Source: Ligilactobacillus ubinensis (GTDB lineage: Bacteria > Bacillota > Bacilli > Lactobacillales > Lactobacillaceae). Taken from it: a stretch of DNA of 61,184 nucleotides. Shown piece by piece: positions 1-7,695 of the stretch. The notes beneath the pieces were generated by a model. The model did not search any database, was not told where the DNA came from, and was given only the letters and a program-made list of their open reading frames with translations. How positions within the stretch are numbered: the stretch's first letter is position 1; each line of letters starts with the position of its first letter. The stretch lies in assembly GCF_024160875.1 (NCBI RefSeq), contig NZ_JAIULA010000017.1, positions 1-61,184 of the forward strand. Reading direction: 5' to 3'. The position numbers and the translations under genes are program-made.

Positions 1-98
1 ACCTATTCTTTCGAATAGATAGCCCTACACATTTGATTTGTCTAAAAACTTTGTTCAGTTTTCAAAGATCTACTTTTAGTTGCTTTTTAAACAACTTT
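1..98 (-). promoter_or_regulatory. rRNA operon leader (16S gene lies just left of the window)
   Basis: Read on the minus strand this stretch contains TTTGAAAACTGAACAAAG followed by an AT-rich leader. That is the processing and antitermination leader usually found just before 16S rRNA in lactobacilli. Similar sequence can also precede 23S, but no 16S 3' end is present upstream and three strong tandem promoters are, so a 16S leader is the better reading. The rRNA gene itself is outside the window. Confidence 0.7.
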
Positions 99-101
99 TA
101 A

Positions 102-130
102 ATCATATCAATTACTGCTTCAATTGTCAA
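102..130 (-). promoter_or_regulatory. rRNA promoter, proximal (P2-like)
   Basis: On the minus strand TTGACA, a 17-nt spacer, then TATGAT. It is the promoter closest to the rRNA leader and has a perfect -35 box. Confidence 0.8.
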
Positions 131-182
131 TATCTTTTTGAATAAAAATACATTTTTCATCTTTCGATGCGACAACTTTATA

Positions 183-211
183 AGTATATCCCAGGATCAA
201 AACAATGTCAA
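183..211 (-). promoter_or_regulatory. rRNA promoter, middle (P1-like)
   Basis: On the minus strand TTGACA, a 17-nt spacer, then TATACT. It lies about 81 bp upstream of the proximal promoter and points the same way. Confidence 0.8.
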
Positions 212-252
212 TACCTTTTTCAAGCAATAAATTTAAATAAGCAACGTTATCA

Positions 253-281
253 ATAATAACTACTTTTTCAGTAAACGTCAA
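253..281 (-). promoter_or_regulatory. rRNA promoter, distal
   Basis: On the minus strand TTGACG, a 17-nt spacer, then TATTAT. It is weaker than the other two but keeps the same spacer, and lies about 70 bp further upstream, giving a triple tandem promoter. Confidence 0.6.
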
Positions 282-350
282 TATCTTTTTTATGTTTCGA
301 CTTTCTAAACAAATTACGCAACTCTCCTCGTCTGGAAACGATTAAAAACT

Positions 351-381
351 GAATATTTTTCATAAAACTGAAAAAATATTC
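351..381. repeat. AT-rich inverted repeat upstream of the rRNA promoters
   Basis: GAATATTTTT and its complement AAAAATATTC are separated by 11 nt. It sits between the DUF956 terminator and the distal rRNA promoter. It could be an upstream binding element or a weak hairpin; no function can be shown from sequence. Confidence 0.4.
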
Positions 382-395
382 GTTAATTACATGCA

Positions 396-424
396 TAAAA
401 AAAACTGGGCTTGCTTCCCAGTTT
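396..424 (-). terminator. Terminator of the man operon (after DUF956)
   Basis: On the minus strand AAACTGGG, a 7-nt loop and CCCAGTTT are followed by a T run, just after the stop codon of the DUF956 gene. It separates the man operon from the rRNA promoters that read the same way. Confidence 0.85.
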
Positions 425-437
425 AAATTATAGCAGC

Positions 438-818
438 TTACTTCTTATTTTTTTTAAATCTTCGTGCAATTCCTCTTCTAATAATTTGAAAAAATGTCAT
501 CGAACGAACCATATGATCTGGACTAATATAGTTGCGAATTGCACGTAAAACTTTTTTGGGTTTCTTGGAAGAAAAAGTAAATATTCCATTGCGCTTTGTC
601 TGAATAGCATAACGAGGTATCCATTTCCCTTTAAACATCACAGATGCAATTACTAAATCTACTTCCTCCCACGGAATTTGGATATACTTATTTGAATCCC
701 GATCATCATAAAATTCAAAACCAGCATTTCCAACTAAAATTTTTCCATACTGAGCTATTCCCATATATGAAGTTGCATCAATCGTAAGATCAACTTTTGA
801 ATTAATTGATTCTATCAT
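438..818 (-). CDS. manO: DUF956 family protein, mannose PTS operon accessory (ManO)
   Basis: Small basic protein of 126 residues, recognised as DUF956, the family encoded as the last gene of mannose PTS operons in lactobacilli and streptococci, where it is called ManO. Its molecular job is not settled. The C-terminus is strongly basic (RRFKKNKK at the end) and no membrane segment is seen, so a cytoplasmic nucleic-acid or membrane-surface role is possible but unproven. It follows the IID gene by about 150 bp, a gap holding a partial terminator hairpin, so it may be expressed less than the PTS genes. AGGAGG lies four bases before the ATG, which fixes the start. A strong terminator follows directly. 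Confidence 0.85.
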   Translation of the reverse strand: MIESINSKVDLTIDATSYMGIAQYGKILVGNAGFEFYDDRDSNKYIQIPWEEVDLVIASVMFKGKWIPRYAIQTKRNGIFTFSSKKPKKVLRAIRNYISPDHMVRSMTFFQIIRRGIARRFKKNKK

Positions 819-916
819 TTTTCCTCCTAGTTTCTAAAGGCAAAAGCAATAATATATACCGTCTCTTTAATTTTTTCCAAACTAATACAATACATATTGT
901 AACATCTAATTATAAA

Positions 917-947
917 ACAAGCACGCCGATTAAAATCACGTGCTTGT
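917..947 (-). terminator. Intra-operon hairpin between manN and manO
   Basis: On the minus strand ACAAGCACG pairs with CGTGCTTGT across a 13-nt loop and is followed by TTTTAT. It lies just after the IID stop codon and probably gives partial termination before DUF956. Confidence 0.55.
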
Positions 948-967
948 AAATAGATATAAGTTAATTA

Positions 968-1879
968 TTACATAAGACCAATTACGTGGAATACAATACC
1001 TACAACAAAAATCCCTAAAATAATAACAATTGGTGAAACTTTCTTCTTCAATAACCACATACATAAGAAAGTTAATCCTAACCCAGCTAATCCTGGTATT
1101 AATTGATCTAAGTTATTTTGCAATGTTGTTGTTTTAATCTTCGTCAATGCTAAACCTGAAGCTTGTTGTTCCAACGCAGATTGAATACCTTTAGCGCCTT
1201 TTGGAAGTTTACTCCAAACAATGTATGCACCTGAACTATATGTTGTCTTTGATACAACTGGTGTGAATTTAATCGATACCCAACGTTCAATTAAAGCACC
1301 TAAAACAAACATACCCATCATAGAAGCACCACGAGTAACTAATTGCAGCAAGCCACCTGACAAATCTTCTGTGATTTTATTACCTGCACGATATCCAAAT
1401 TCCTGTGTATACCACATAAATGACCAACGAATAATGTTCCAAGCAACAAAGAAAATAATTGGGCCTAAAATACTTCCACCTAAAGCTAAAGAAGCACCTA
1501 AAGCGCCTAGCATTGGACGTACAGTATACCAGAACACAGGATCACCAACACCAGCTAGTGGTCCCATCATGCCGACTTTAACACCTGAAATAGCAACATC
1601 ATCAACTTGCGCACCATTTGCACGATCCTCTTCCAACGCTAAGGTAACACCAATAATTGGTGAAGCTAAATATGGATGAGTATTAAAAAATTCCAAATGG
1701 CGTTGCAAAGCTGCAGAGCGATCTTCTTTTGTTTTATACAACTTCTTGATAGCTGGTATCATCGCATAGCACCAACCACCATTTTGCATACGTTCGTAAT
1801 TCCATGAACCTTGAATGAAGGTAGAACGCCATGCAACGGCTAAACGATCCTTTTTTGTTAATGAGATCTTTCTTTCCAT
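968..1879 (-). CDS. manN: Mannose-family PTS permease subunit IID
   Basis: IID membrane component of a mannose/glucose-type PTS. With IIC it forms the channel that moves the sugar while IIB phosphorylates it. The N-terminal half shows the family pattern (FIQGSWNYERMQNGGWCYAMIP, short core QGSWNYERMQNGG; then EFFNTHPYLASPIIGV and GPLAGVGDPVFWYT), and hydrophobic segments occupy the C-terminal third. About 303 residues, normal for the family. Two in-frame ATGs exist; the second is preferred because AGGAGG lies nine bases upstream, whereas the first has only three bases of spacing. The gene directly follows IIC and precedes a partial terminator and DUF956. Confidence 0.92.
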   Translation of the reverse strand: MERKISLTKKDRLAVAWRSTFIQGSWNYERMQNGGWCYAMIPAIKKLYKTKEDRSAALQRHLEFFNTHPYLASPIIGVTLALEEDRANGAQVDDVAISGVKVGMMGPLAGVGDPVFWYTVRPMLGALGASLALGGSILGPIIFFVAWNIIRWSFMWYTQEFGYRAGNKITEDLSGGLLQLVTRGASMMGMFVLGALIERWVSIKFTPVVSKTTYSSGAYIVWSKLPKGAKGIQSALEQQASGLALTKIKTTTLQNNLDQLIPGLAGLGLTFLCMWLLKKKVSPIVIILGIFVVGIVFHVIGLM

Positions 1880-1900
1880 TATCATTTTCCTCCTTCAATT

Positions 1901-2707
1901 CTAGTAATCATCTAAAATATCGCCTAACGGATCACCCGTATTGGAGTTGCCCTCATTACCGCCTTTACCTGAGCCACCCTTATCTAATTCTAAGTACATT
2001 AAGGCCAATGCAACACCTAAAGCACCAATAGCAATCAATGTCAAATCACTAATAGCAGCAATCACAAAACCAATAATAAAGAATGGCCATACTTCACGAG
2101 TAGCCATCATATTAATGACCAAAGCGTAACCTACGGCAACAACCATGCCACCGCCTATTGACATACCATCAGTTAACCAAGATGGCATTGACTCCAAGAA
2201 GTTACGAACTAATGATGATGGAATAAATAATAGCGCTGTTGCAGGAATAGCAATTCGTAATCCTTGCATTGCAATACCAATAATTTGCCACATTTCAATT
2301 GCACGATAATTTCCCTTTTCAGCCGCTCTATCCATTGCATGAATAATTGGCACAGCAAGCGTACGCGCAATTATAGTTAAGAACAAACCTGCCACAGCAA
2401 GTGGAATAGCAATTGCTATCGCAGAAGAAACTCCTTTTGTACCTTGACCACCTAATACTAAAATAATTGTTGAAGCAACAGCTGCTAACGCTGCATCTGG
2501 CGCCACAGCAGCACCGATATTTGCCCAACCTAAAGCGATCATCTGTAATGAACCACCTAAAATAATTCCAGCTTGTAAATTACCTGTTACTAATCCAATT
2601 AGTGTACATGCTACCAATGGTTGATGGAACTGAAATTCATCTAAGATTCCTTCCATTCCAGCAAAGAAAGCAACAATAACAACTAATATCATTGATATAG
2701 CTGACAT
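1901..2707 (-). CDS. manM: Mannose-family PTS permease subunit IIC
   Basis: IIC integral membrane subunit of the mannose PTS, 268 residues. It begins with a hydrophobic segment and the family motif FHQPLVACTLIGLVTGNLQ, followed by LGWANIGAAVAPDAALAAV, and ends in a glycine-rich, acidic cytoplasmic tail (DPLGDILDDY). With IID it builds the sugar-translocating channel. AGAGG lies eight bases before the ATG. The gene lies between IIAB and IID with short gaps, as in the manLMN operon. In lactobacilli this transporter is typically the main glucose/mannose uptake route and the receptor of class IIa bacteriocins. That role is family knowledge, not shown here. Confidence 0.92.
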   Translation of the reverse strand: MSAISMILVVIVAFFAGMEGILDEFQFHQPLVACTLIGLVTGNLQAGIILGGSLQMIALGWANIGAAVAPDAALAAVASTIILVLGGQGTKGVSSAIAIAIPLAVAGLFLTIIARTLAVPIIHAMDRAAEKGNYRAIEMWQIIGIAMQGLRIAIPATALLFIPSSLVRNFLESMPSWLTDGMSIGGGMVVAVGYALVINMMATREVWPFFIIGFVIAAISDLTLIAIGALGVALALMYLELDKGGSGKGGNEGNSNTGDPLGDILDDY

Positions 2708-2739
2708 ATGATAATCCTCTCTTCCTTTAAAATCTGATT

Positions 2740-3723
2740 TTACATTTCTAACTCTTTACGAGCTTTATTAACAATTTCGTCCATATCCGCTTGTGAATCC
2801 GTTGGTACTTTTCGTACGTCAAACTTAATTCCTAATTCCTTAAGTTCATCAAACGTTTTAACATCCTCAGCTCCTAATGAAAGCACTTTATTTACAGCGA
2901 CTTTACCTTTAGAATGTGCCATTGAACCAATGTTTAATTCCTTAATATCAACACCACCGCTTATTGTACGCAATGCATCTTGCGGCGTTTCAAACAAAAC
3001 TAATGCTTTTGTACCGCCAAAACGTGGGTCTTTTGCAATTTGAATCATTTTGTCAACTGGAATAACATTTGCATGTACTCCAGGAGGAGCTGCCTCAACA
3101 ATCATACTCTTACGTAATTTATCTTTAGATACATTATCAGAAACAACAATAATTCTTGAAGGTTGCGTTGTCTTTGTCCATGCAGTTGCTACTTGTCCAT
3201 GTAATAAACGTGTATCTACACGAGCTAAAACATATTTTATTTTACCATCTCCAACAACTGTTCCTTCTGGAATAGCTTGCTTAGGTTGATTGTCAACAAC
3301 TTGACTGTTACTTTCCTTAGGTTGTAACCCTTCTGGTTTAACTTTAACTCCATCTTTTGCCGTCCCAATAATTTGTTCCGCAATTTCATGAGCAGAGTTC
3401 ATAGATAGTCTAGATGCATAAGCTTCAATAACCATGGGCAAATTCATACCAGCAACAATTGCCCACTTATCCTTATGTTGTTCATATAAGTTATTAGCTT
3501 GATTAAAAGGTGTTCCGCCCCAAAGATCAACTAAAAATAACACTTCATCAGAATTGTCGAATTCTGAAATTGCTTTTTCCATTTTAGCGCGGATATCATC
3601 TGGTCCTTCACTCGGCTTTAAGATAACCGGAGTAACATTTTCTTGTTTACCGAAAATCATTTCACCAGATTGGAAAATACCTTCTGCAAAGCCACCATGA
3701 CTCGCTAGGATAATACCTACCAT
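2740..3723 (-). CDS. manL: Mannose-family PTS subunit IIAB (fused)
   Basis: Soluble phosphotransfer protein of 327 residues. The IIA domain (about 1-125) carries the phospho-histidine motif ILASHGGFAEG (His9), and the WGGTPFNQAN stretch is also typical. A proline- and glutamine-rich linker (about 126-160) leads to the IIB domain (about 163-327), with its phospho-histidine in DTRLLHGQVATAW (His175). HPr phosphorylates IIA, IIA passes phosphate to IIB, and IIB to sugar held by IIC/IID. Fusion of A and B is normal for ManL. The gene follows the separate IIB gene by 90 bp and precedes IIC. Confidence 0.93.
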   Translation of the reverse strand: MVGIILASHGGFAEGIFQSGEMIFGKQENVTPVILKPSEGPDDIRAKMEKAISEFDNSDEVLFLVDLWGGTPFNQANNLYEQHKDKWAIVAGMNLPMVIEAYASRLSMNSAHEIAEQIIGTAKDGVKVKPEGLQPKESNSQVVDNQPKQAIPEGTVVGDGKIKYVLARVDTRLLHGQVATAWTKTTQPSRIIVVSDNVSKDKLRKSMIVEAAPPGVHANVIPVDKMIQIAKDPRFGGTKALVLFETPQDALRTISGGVDIKELNIGSMAHSKGKVAVNKVLSLGAEDVKTFDELKELGIKFDVRKVPTDSQADMDEIVNKARKELEM

Positions 3724-3813
3724 TGTGTGTGCCTCCTATAATTAATTTTTACTAATTTGTACAAATGAATCAATGAAAATATATTTAACAAGTTAAAACA
3801 AATTACGAACTTT

Positions 3814-4323
3814 TTATACCGTCTTTTTAACAAGACCATTTTCTCGCAAGGCTTTCCACAAATCACGCTTAGAGTCAGTCGAAACTTTTCTTGTTTCTAA
3901 TTGAATGCCCCTGTTGTGCAACCACGTGAAAGCTTCAACATCCGTTTGATTTACAGCTATTGTATCAGTCACCATTCTGCGACCCATACTAAAACTAAGT
4001 GATCCTATATTAATCGAATTTATCCTTATCCCACTTTCAATTAAACGTTGGGCATCTAAGGGACACTCAACTAACACCATCACTTTCAAACCAGCAAAAC
4101 GTACATCCTGATAAACTCTAAGCATTTTGTTTATCGGAATCACATTTACCTTTGTACCAGGAGGAGTTGCTTGCCTAATCAATACCTTTCGCAACTCGTC
4201 TTTCGCAACACCATCAGAAACAACTAAAATGCGATCAACTTTAGCTGCTTTAACCCAATTAGTAGCTACTTGCCCATGTAATAAACGACTATCTATTCTT
4301 AGTAAACGTACATCCATTGCCAT
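3814..4323 (-). CDS. Stand-alone mannose-type PTS subunit IIB, first gene of the man operon
   Basis: A 169-residue IIB protein without a IIA domain, with the phosphorylation motif RIDSRLLHGQVATNW (His16). It is clearly homologous to the IIB half of the following IIAB protein (shared DSRLLHGQVAT, GVAKDELRK, APPG-like and NVIP.KM motifs) but is a separate gene. The chosen ATG has GGAGG eight bases upstream; the longer upstream reading frame has no matching ribosome site and adds residues foreign to the family. It is the first gene after the sigma-54 promoter, so it should be expressed with the transporter. Since IIAB already supplies IIB, it may exchange phosphate with another IIC/IID, or act as a regulatory phosphate donor to LevR. 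Both ideas are inference. Confidence 0.88.
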   Translation of the reverse strand: MAMDVRLLRIDSRLLHGQVATNWVKAAKVDRILVVSDGVAKDELRKVLIRQATPPGTKVNVIPINKMLRVYQDVRFAGLKVMVLVECPLDAQRLIESGIRINSINIGSLSFSMGRRMVTDTIAVNQTDVEAFTWLHNRGIQLETRKVSTDSKRDLWKALRENGLVKKTV

Positions 4324-4572
4324 GAACAAAACCTCCAATTCACAAATGCCATATGCTAAATAACGAACAAAAACCCTGAGTAATAACTCGTCTAACACCA
4401 TCTCCAATTCTTATAAAAATATATTTACTAAAACACATAATTAACAGTTGCAAATTCATTTTATATTAAAAACCAAAATTAAAATAATAATTTCTTGAAT
4501 CAAAATTTCCACTTGAAAAATATGCTTTTATTTTCATATACTTCTAAAAATTCACTGTACACTTTATATATA

Positions 4573-4588
4573 GCAAATATCGTGCCAA
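4573..4588 (-). promoter_or_regulatory. Sigma-54 (-24/-12) promoter of the man operon
   Basis: On the minus strand TTGGCACGATATTTGC matches the RpoN consensus TTGGCACG-N4-TTGC essentially perfectly, with GG and GC ten bases apart. It lies about 250 bp before the IIB start codon and downstream of the levR terminator. An activator with AAA+ and GSFTGA motifs is encoded just upstream, as this promoter class needs. Confidence 0.93.
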
Positions 4589-4593
4589 CTTTT

Positions 4594-4706
4594 GTGTATC
4601 GCTTACTTTTAGCTAATTTAAAGAGTTTACGAAAACTTAAAAAAGGCAGTGATACACTAATCATAGTGTATCACCGCCTTTGTATCAAGCGTTTGCAATT
4701 TGTGTA
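4594..4706 (-). promoter_or_regulatory. Cluster of GATACAC elements, probable LevR activator sites
   Basis: Five GATACAC-like elements lie just upstream of the sigma-54 promoter. On the plus strand they read GTGTATC at 4594-4600, the two arms of a palindrome at 4651-4671, TGTATC at 4681-4686 and GTGTATC at 4700-4706. The spacing fits upstream activating sites for an enhancer-binding protein. The palindrome doubles as the levR terminator stem, and the most distal elements lie inside the 3' end of levR. Confidence 0.6.
4637..4681 (-). terminator. Terminator of levR
   Basis: An 18-bp stem with one mismatch and a four-base loop, followed on the minus strand by a run of T. It ends levR transcription four bases after the stop codon, so the man operon depends on its own sigma-54 promoter. 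Confidence 0.9.
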
Positions 4707-7498
4707 TCAAATAATTTAATGATATAAAAGTTCTCAGCTTCTGATAATTTTATATTAAGTGTATTTTCTATTATTTCGTTAGCTTGTTTAATAAGTTTAT
4801 AATTGCTATTCTTTTCAACCGTCGTACCCTCTTCATCTGATATTGACAAAGTCGAGCCTAATAGTTCACGTTCAATTGCACCACCCAAATGCATTATGAC
4901 GCTAATTCGCATTGAATTAGTAAAATCAAAATCACTATGTCGATCAATGAAATTGCAATAATCCCATAATATCTTGATAATCTTATGCGGATTCAAAAAC
5001 GTAAAATATTGATCTAAATACTGCTGTGCGGTTTCTTCAGTTAAAGTATCGGATTTTTCCAAGGCTTCTGCTTCTTTAAGCGCTGGGAAACCAACATTTT
5101 CAATCATCTGGATAAATTTCTCGCCTCCACCTTGTAATAAATCTTCAAGCGAAATAAAGGGGACTTTAATATTAGGTTTGGCAATCCCCGTTGCTGCAAT
5201 AATTTGATACTGAGTATTTAATTTTCGCACTTCTTTTTCCATTCCTACAACAGAAAGCGGAACCACACCAATATCATCAATTAAGTTATCTACTAATATT
5301 TGATCCAGAATTCCTTTAATTCTTTCAGCCGTTCCTTTTCCAGTTGAACAAATAGCGATAATAATTTTTTTGCGTTTATCGCCTAAAACTATTTTATCAG
5401 GCTCTACCACCTTTTTTTCCGGAATTTGTATTTGGCGAGAATATCCATTAAATTCACGCAATTCTTTATAGATTGTTGTCAAATCACTGTCTATTAAAGA
5501 AGTTTTTCTTGCTGCTTCTAAAACCATTGCAGTCGTTACCATATCAAGTGATTTCACCTGTATGCCCGTACTAGCAGTCAGACGATCACTAAACGTACTT
5601 AGCGATCCCATATCTACCAATAATAAAACTCCATTTCCATGATCAATTTCTTTCACTTCTTGACAAATCCCCTGAAATGCTATTTGCGGACTCATATCTA
5701 AAGACATATCAAAAGCTTTTAAATTATCAACTGAAAGTAATTGTTCTACTACCTTCACCATTGACGAAGCCGTACTTTTCCCATGTGCTGCAACGACAAT
5801 ACCCACTTTTCCACTAGTTGGTGCTGTCTTTAATGAAACTAATAAAATTGCTAGATAATACATCTCTGATTCTGGAACTGGAAAATGATAATGTTCTTCT
5901 AACAACGCTTTTATATGCTCAGCAATTTTTTGTTCTAGCTGATACTCTTTTACCATTTCTACAATATCACTAGAAACGGCTCGTAACGGTTGTCCTGACT
6001 GCAATCTTTTTATAAAAGAACTAATATGCAAACTCATCGCGTAAATAAAATTACTACCTATAGAATACTCATATTTTGTTTCTAATTCCTGCATAATATT
6101 TCTTGTGATATCAATAATTTCTTGATCAACAATCTCATTTAAATTATTTTCTGTCTGAACCTTTTTTGCACCTTGATAAAAAGTTTTAAGGTGTACATTT
6201 ATATCAGTAAGAATAAAGTTATTAATTGCAGACTGGTCTAATCCTTCACTTTTTAAAACAGCCGCCTTATCTCCAATAATTTCATACAAATTATATGGCA
6301 ATTCATAGTCTCCTGATTCATCAATTACATGCATATCATTATCTGGTCGAACTATCATTGCAGGTTCTAACATTTTTGTAAGTTCGCCCAGTTCCTTACG
6401 ATTGTTAGCTAAAAGAGATAATCCTTCTTTAATATTAGGTGGTAACTGCGCAAAGGTTATTAGAATTTCCGTTTTGTTTTGGATACTATTTAAAAATCCT
6501 TGGGCACACACTAACTGAATGTTTGACTTTAATTGGCCAACATTACCATATGTAACGCTTCCCAAAAGAGCTTGTACGACATCTTCATTCAACCGGATAT
6601 TCTTTTTAATCCTATTGGCTTCAATCACTAATAAATGTTTTAATAATTGCAGCCTTTCTCGCATTGTTCTTTGCTTAAAACTAGGCATCTGAATTGTAAT
6701 TGGTATCCGTCGCACAAAGGTTTGTAGTAATGCACTCTCTGGATCTTCAGTTGTTGCACATACTAACCGCACGTTAGCGTGATGTGTTTTAACCGTTTCG
6801 CCTAAACGGTTATATGTTCCATGATCCATAAAATAAAAAATCATTTCTTGTCCTTCTGGTGGCAAGCGATGAACTTCATCTAAAAAAAGCATCCCCCCAT
6901 CAGCTTCTTGAATCAATCCATCTTTATCCTCTGCTGCACCTGTAAAGGAACCTCGAACATAGCCAAAAAGATGTGACATCAGTAGTTGCGGATTATGTGC
7001 ATAATCGGCACAATTAAAGGTTGTAAATGGTTTATCAGCTGCTATTATTTGGTTATTACGTGCAAAATAATACATTGCATTAGCAAAATAGGTCTTGCCA
7101 GAACCGGTCGGTCCCGTAATTAAAGTATTCAAACCGTGTGGTGGGTACAAAAGAGCTGCTTTCGCTTGATCAACTTGATTTTTCAAGCTGCCTTTCCAGC
7201 CAATAATTTTTTCAAAAACATCAGCTTCACTCTGTTTTGATTCTCCTATTTCTGGGGCTAATTCTTTCATACTGCCTTTTTTCACCTGTATCGCCGAATT
7301 TTTTTCATCTAATAAATAGCGTACTGGCCGACCACTTGTTTTAACTAATAAATTTTCACGTACTAACTCATTTAACTCCTTACTAACATTTGATCGTACT
7401 AGCCCTAATACTTGTACTAATTCCGAAGTTGTAAATCCTTCTGGTTTATTCGAAGTGTTTTCTTGGATATATTCCCATATTTTCTGCTTCCGAGTCAT
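4685..7498 (-). CDS. levR: LevR/ManR-type sigma-54-dependent activator with PTS regulation domains
   Basis: A 937-residue transcription activator. Domains in order: N-terminal winged helix (about 1-65); AAA+ motor (about 95-330) with Walker A GPTGSGKT (129-136), the sigma-54 contact loop as GSFTGA (183-188; usual form GAFTGA) and Walker B MLFLDE (203-208); PRD1 (about 415-555, His436 and His491); an EIIA-Man-like domain (about 563-690, HGKSTASS, His572); an EIIB-like domain (about 735-830, CSTGKGTA); and a C-terminal truncated PRD2. PTS phosphorylation of the PRDs would set its activity by sugar flux. AGGAGG precedes the ATG. It lies upstream of the man operon and is separated from it by a terminator, so it probably drives the sigma-54 promoter there. 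Confidence 0.93.
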   Translation of the reverse strand: MTRKQKIWEYIQENTSNKPEGFTTSELVQVLGLVRSNVSKELNELVRENLLVKTSGRPVRYLLDEKNSAIQVKKGSMKELAPEIGESKQSEADVFEKIIGWKGSLKNQVDQAKAALLYPPHGLNTLITGPTGSGKTYFANAMYYFARNNQIIAADKPFTTFNCADYAHNPQLLMSHLFGYVRGSFTGAAEDKDGLIQEADGGMLFLDEVHRLPPEGQEMIFYFMDHGTYNRLGETVKTHHANVRLVCATTEDPESALLQTFVRRIPITIQMPSFKQRTMRERLQLLKHLLVIEANRIKKNIRLNEDVVQALLGSVTYGNVGQLKSNIQLVCAQGFLNSIQNKTEILITFAQLPPNIKEGLSLLANNRKELGELTKMLEPAMIVRPDNDMHVIDESGDYELPYNLYEIIGDKAAVLKSEGLDQSAINNFILTDINVHLKTFYQGAKKVQTENNLNEIVDQEIIDITRNIMQELETKYEYSIGSNFIYAMSLHISSFIKRLQSGQPLRAVSSDIVEMVKEYQLEQKIAEHIKALLEEHYHFPVPESEMYYLAILLVSLKTAPTSGKVGIVVAAHGKSTASSMVKVVEQLLSVDNLKAFDMSLDMSPQIAFQGICQEVKEIDHGNGVLLLVDMGSLSTFSDRLTASTGIQVKSLDMVTTAMVLEAARKTSLIDSDLTTIYKELREFNGYSRQIQIPEKKVVEPDKIVLGDKRKKIIIAICSTGKGTAERIKGILDQILVDNLIDDIGVVPLSVVGMEKEVRKLNTQYQIIAATGIAKPNIKVPFISLEDLLQGGGEKFIQMIENVGFPALKEAEALEKSDTLTEETAQQYLDQYFTFLNPHKIIKILWDYCNFIDRHSDFDFTNSMRISVIMHLGGAIERELLGSTLSISDEEGTTVEKNSNYKLIKQANEIIENTLNIKLSEAENFYIIKLFDTQIANA

Positions 7499-7536
7499 AT
7501 TTTTCCTCCTTTCTAAAAACTTATTCCTATTATTAG

Positions 7537-7568
7537 TTAGTGTATCATTGTACTTAGTGTATCGTCAA
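7537..7568 (-). promoter_or_regulatory. levR promoter overlapped by two GATACACTAA direct repeats
   Basis: On the minus strand TTGACG, an 18-nt spacer and TACACT form a vegetative promoter. The 10-mer GATACACTAA occurs twice with a 17-nt period, one copy just after the -35 box and one covering the -10 box. The same motif occurs at the man sigma-54 promoter, which suggests autoregulation. Confidence 0.65.
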
Positions 7569-7633
7569 TTTTCTAACTTTATTTCCAAACCAATCTCTAA
7601 AAAATAATGCCTTTTATGTTTACTTCATAAAAC

Positions 7634-7661
7634 AAAAAACCGAAGTGAAAACTCACTTCGG
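7634..7661 (-). terminator. Terminator of the peptide-binding protein gene
   Basis: On the minus strand CCGAAGTGA, a four-base loop and TCACTTCGG are followed by six T. Confidence 0.9.
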
Positions 7662-7695
7662 AAAATTATTTTATTAATTCACTTTTATAACTCGT

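Noticed and set aside
1221-1679. 152-codon plus-strand ORF
   Set aside because: It lies entirely inside the IID gene on the other strand, has no ribosome site and its protein is proline/threonine-rich low-complexity typical of a shadow frame.
4495-4719. 74-codon plus-strand ORF across the sigma-54 promoter region
   Set aside because: Covers the -24/-12 element, terminator palindrome and levR end; no ribosome site, so regulatory DNA is the better reading.
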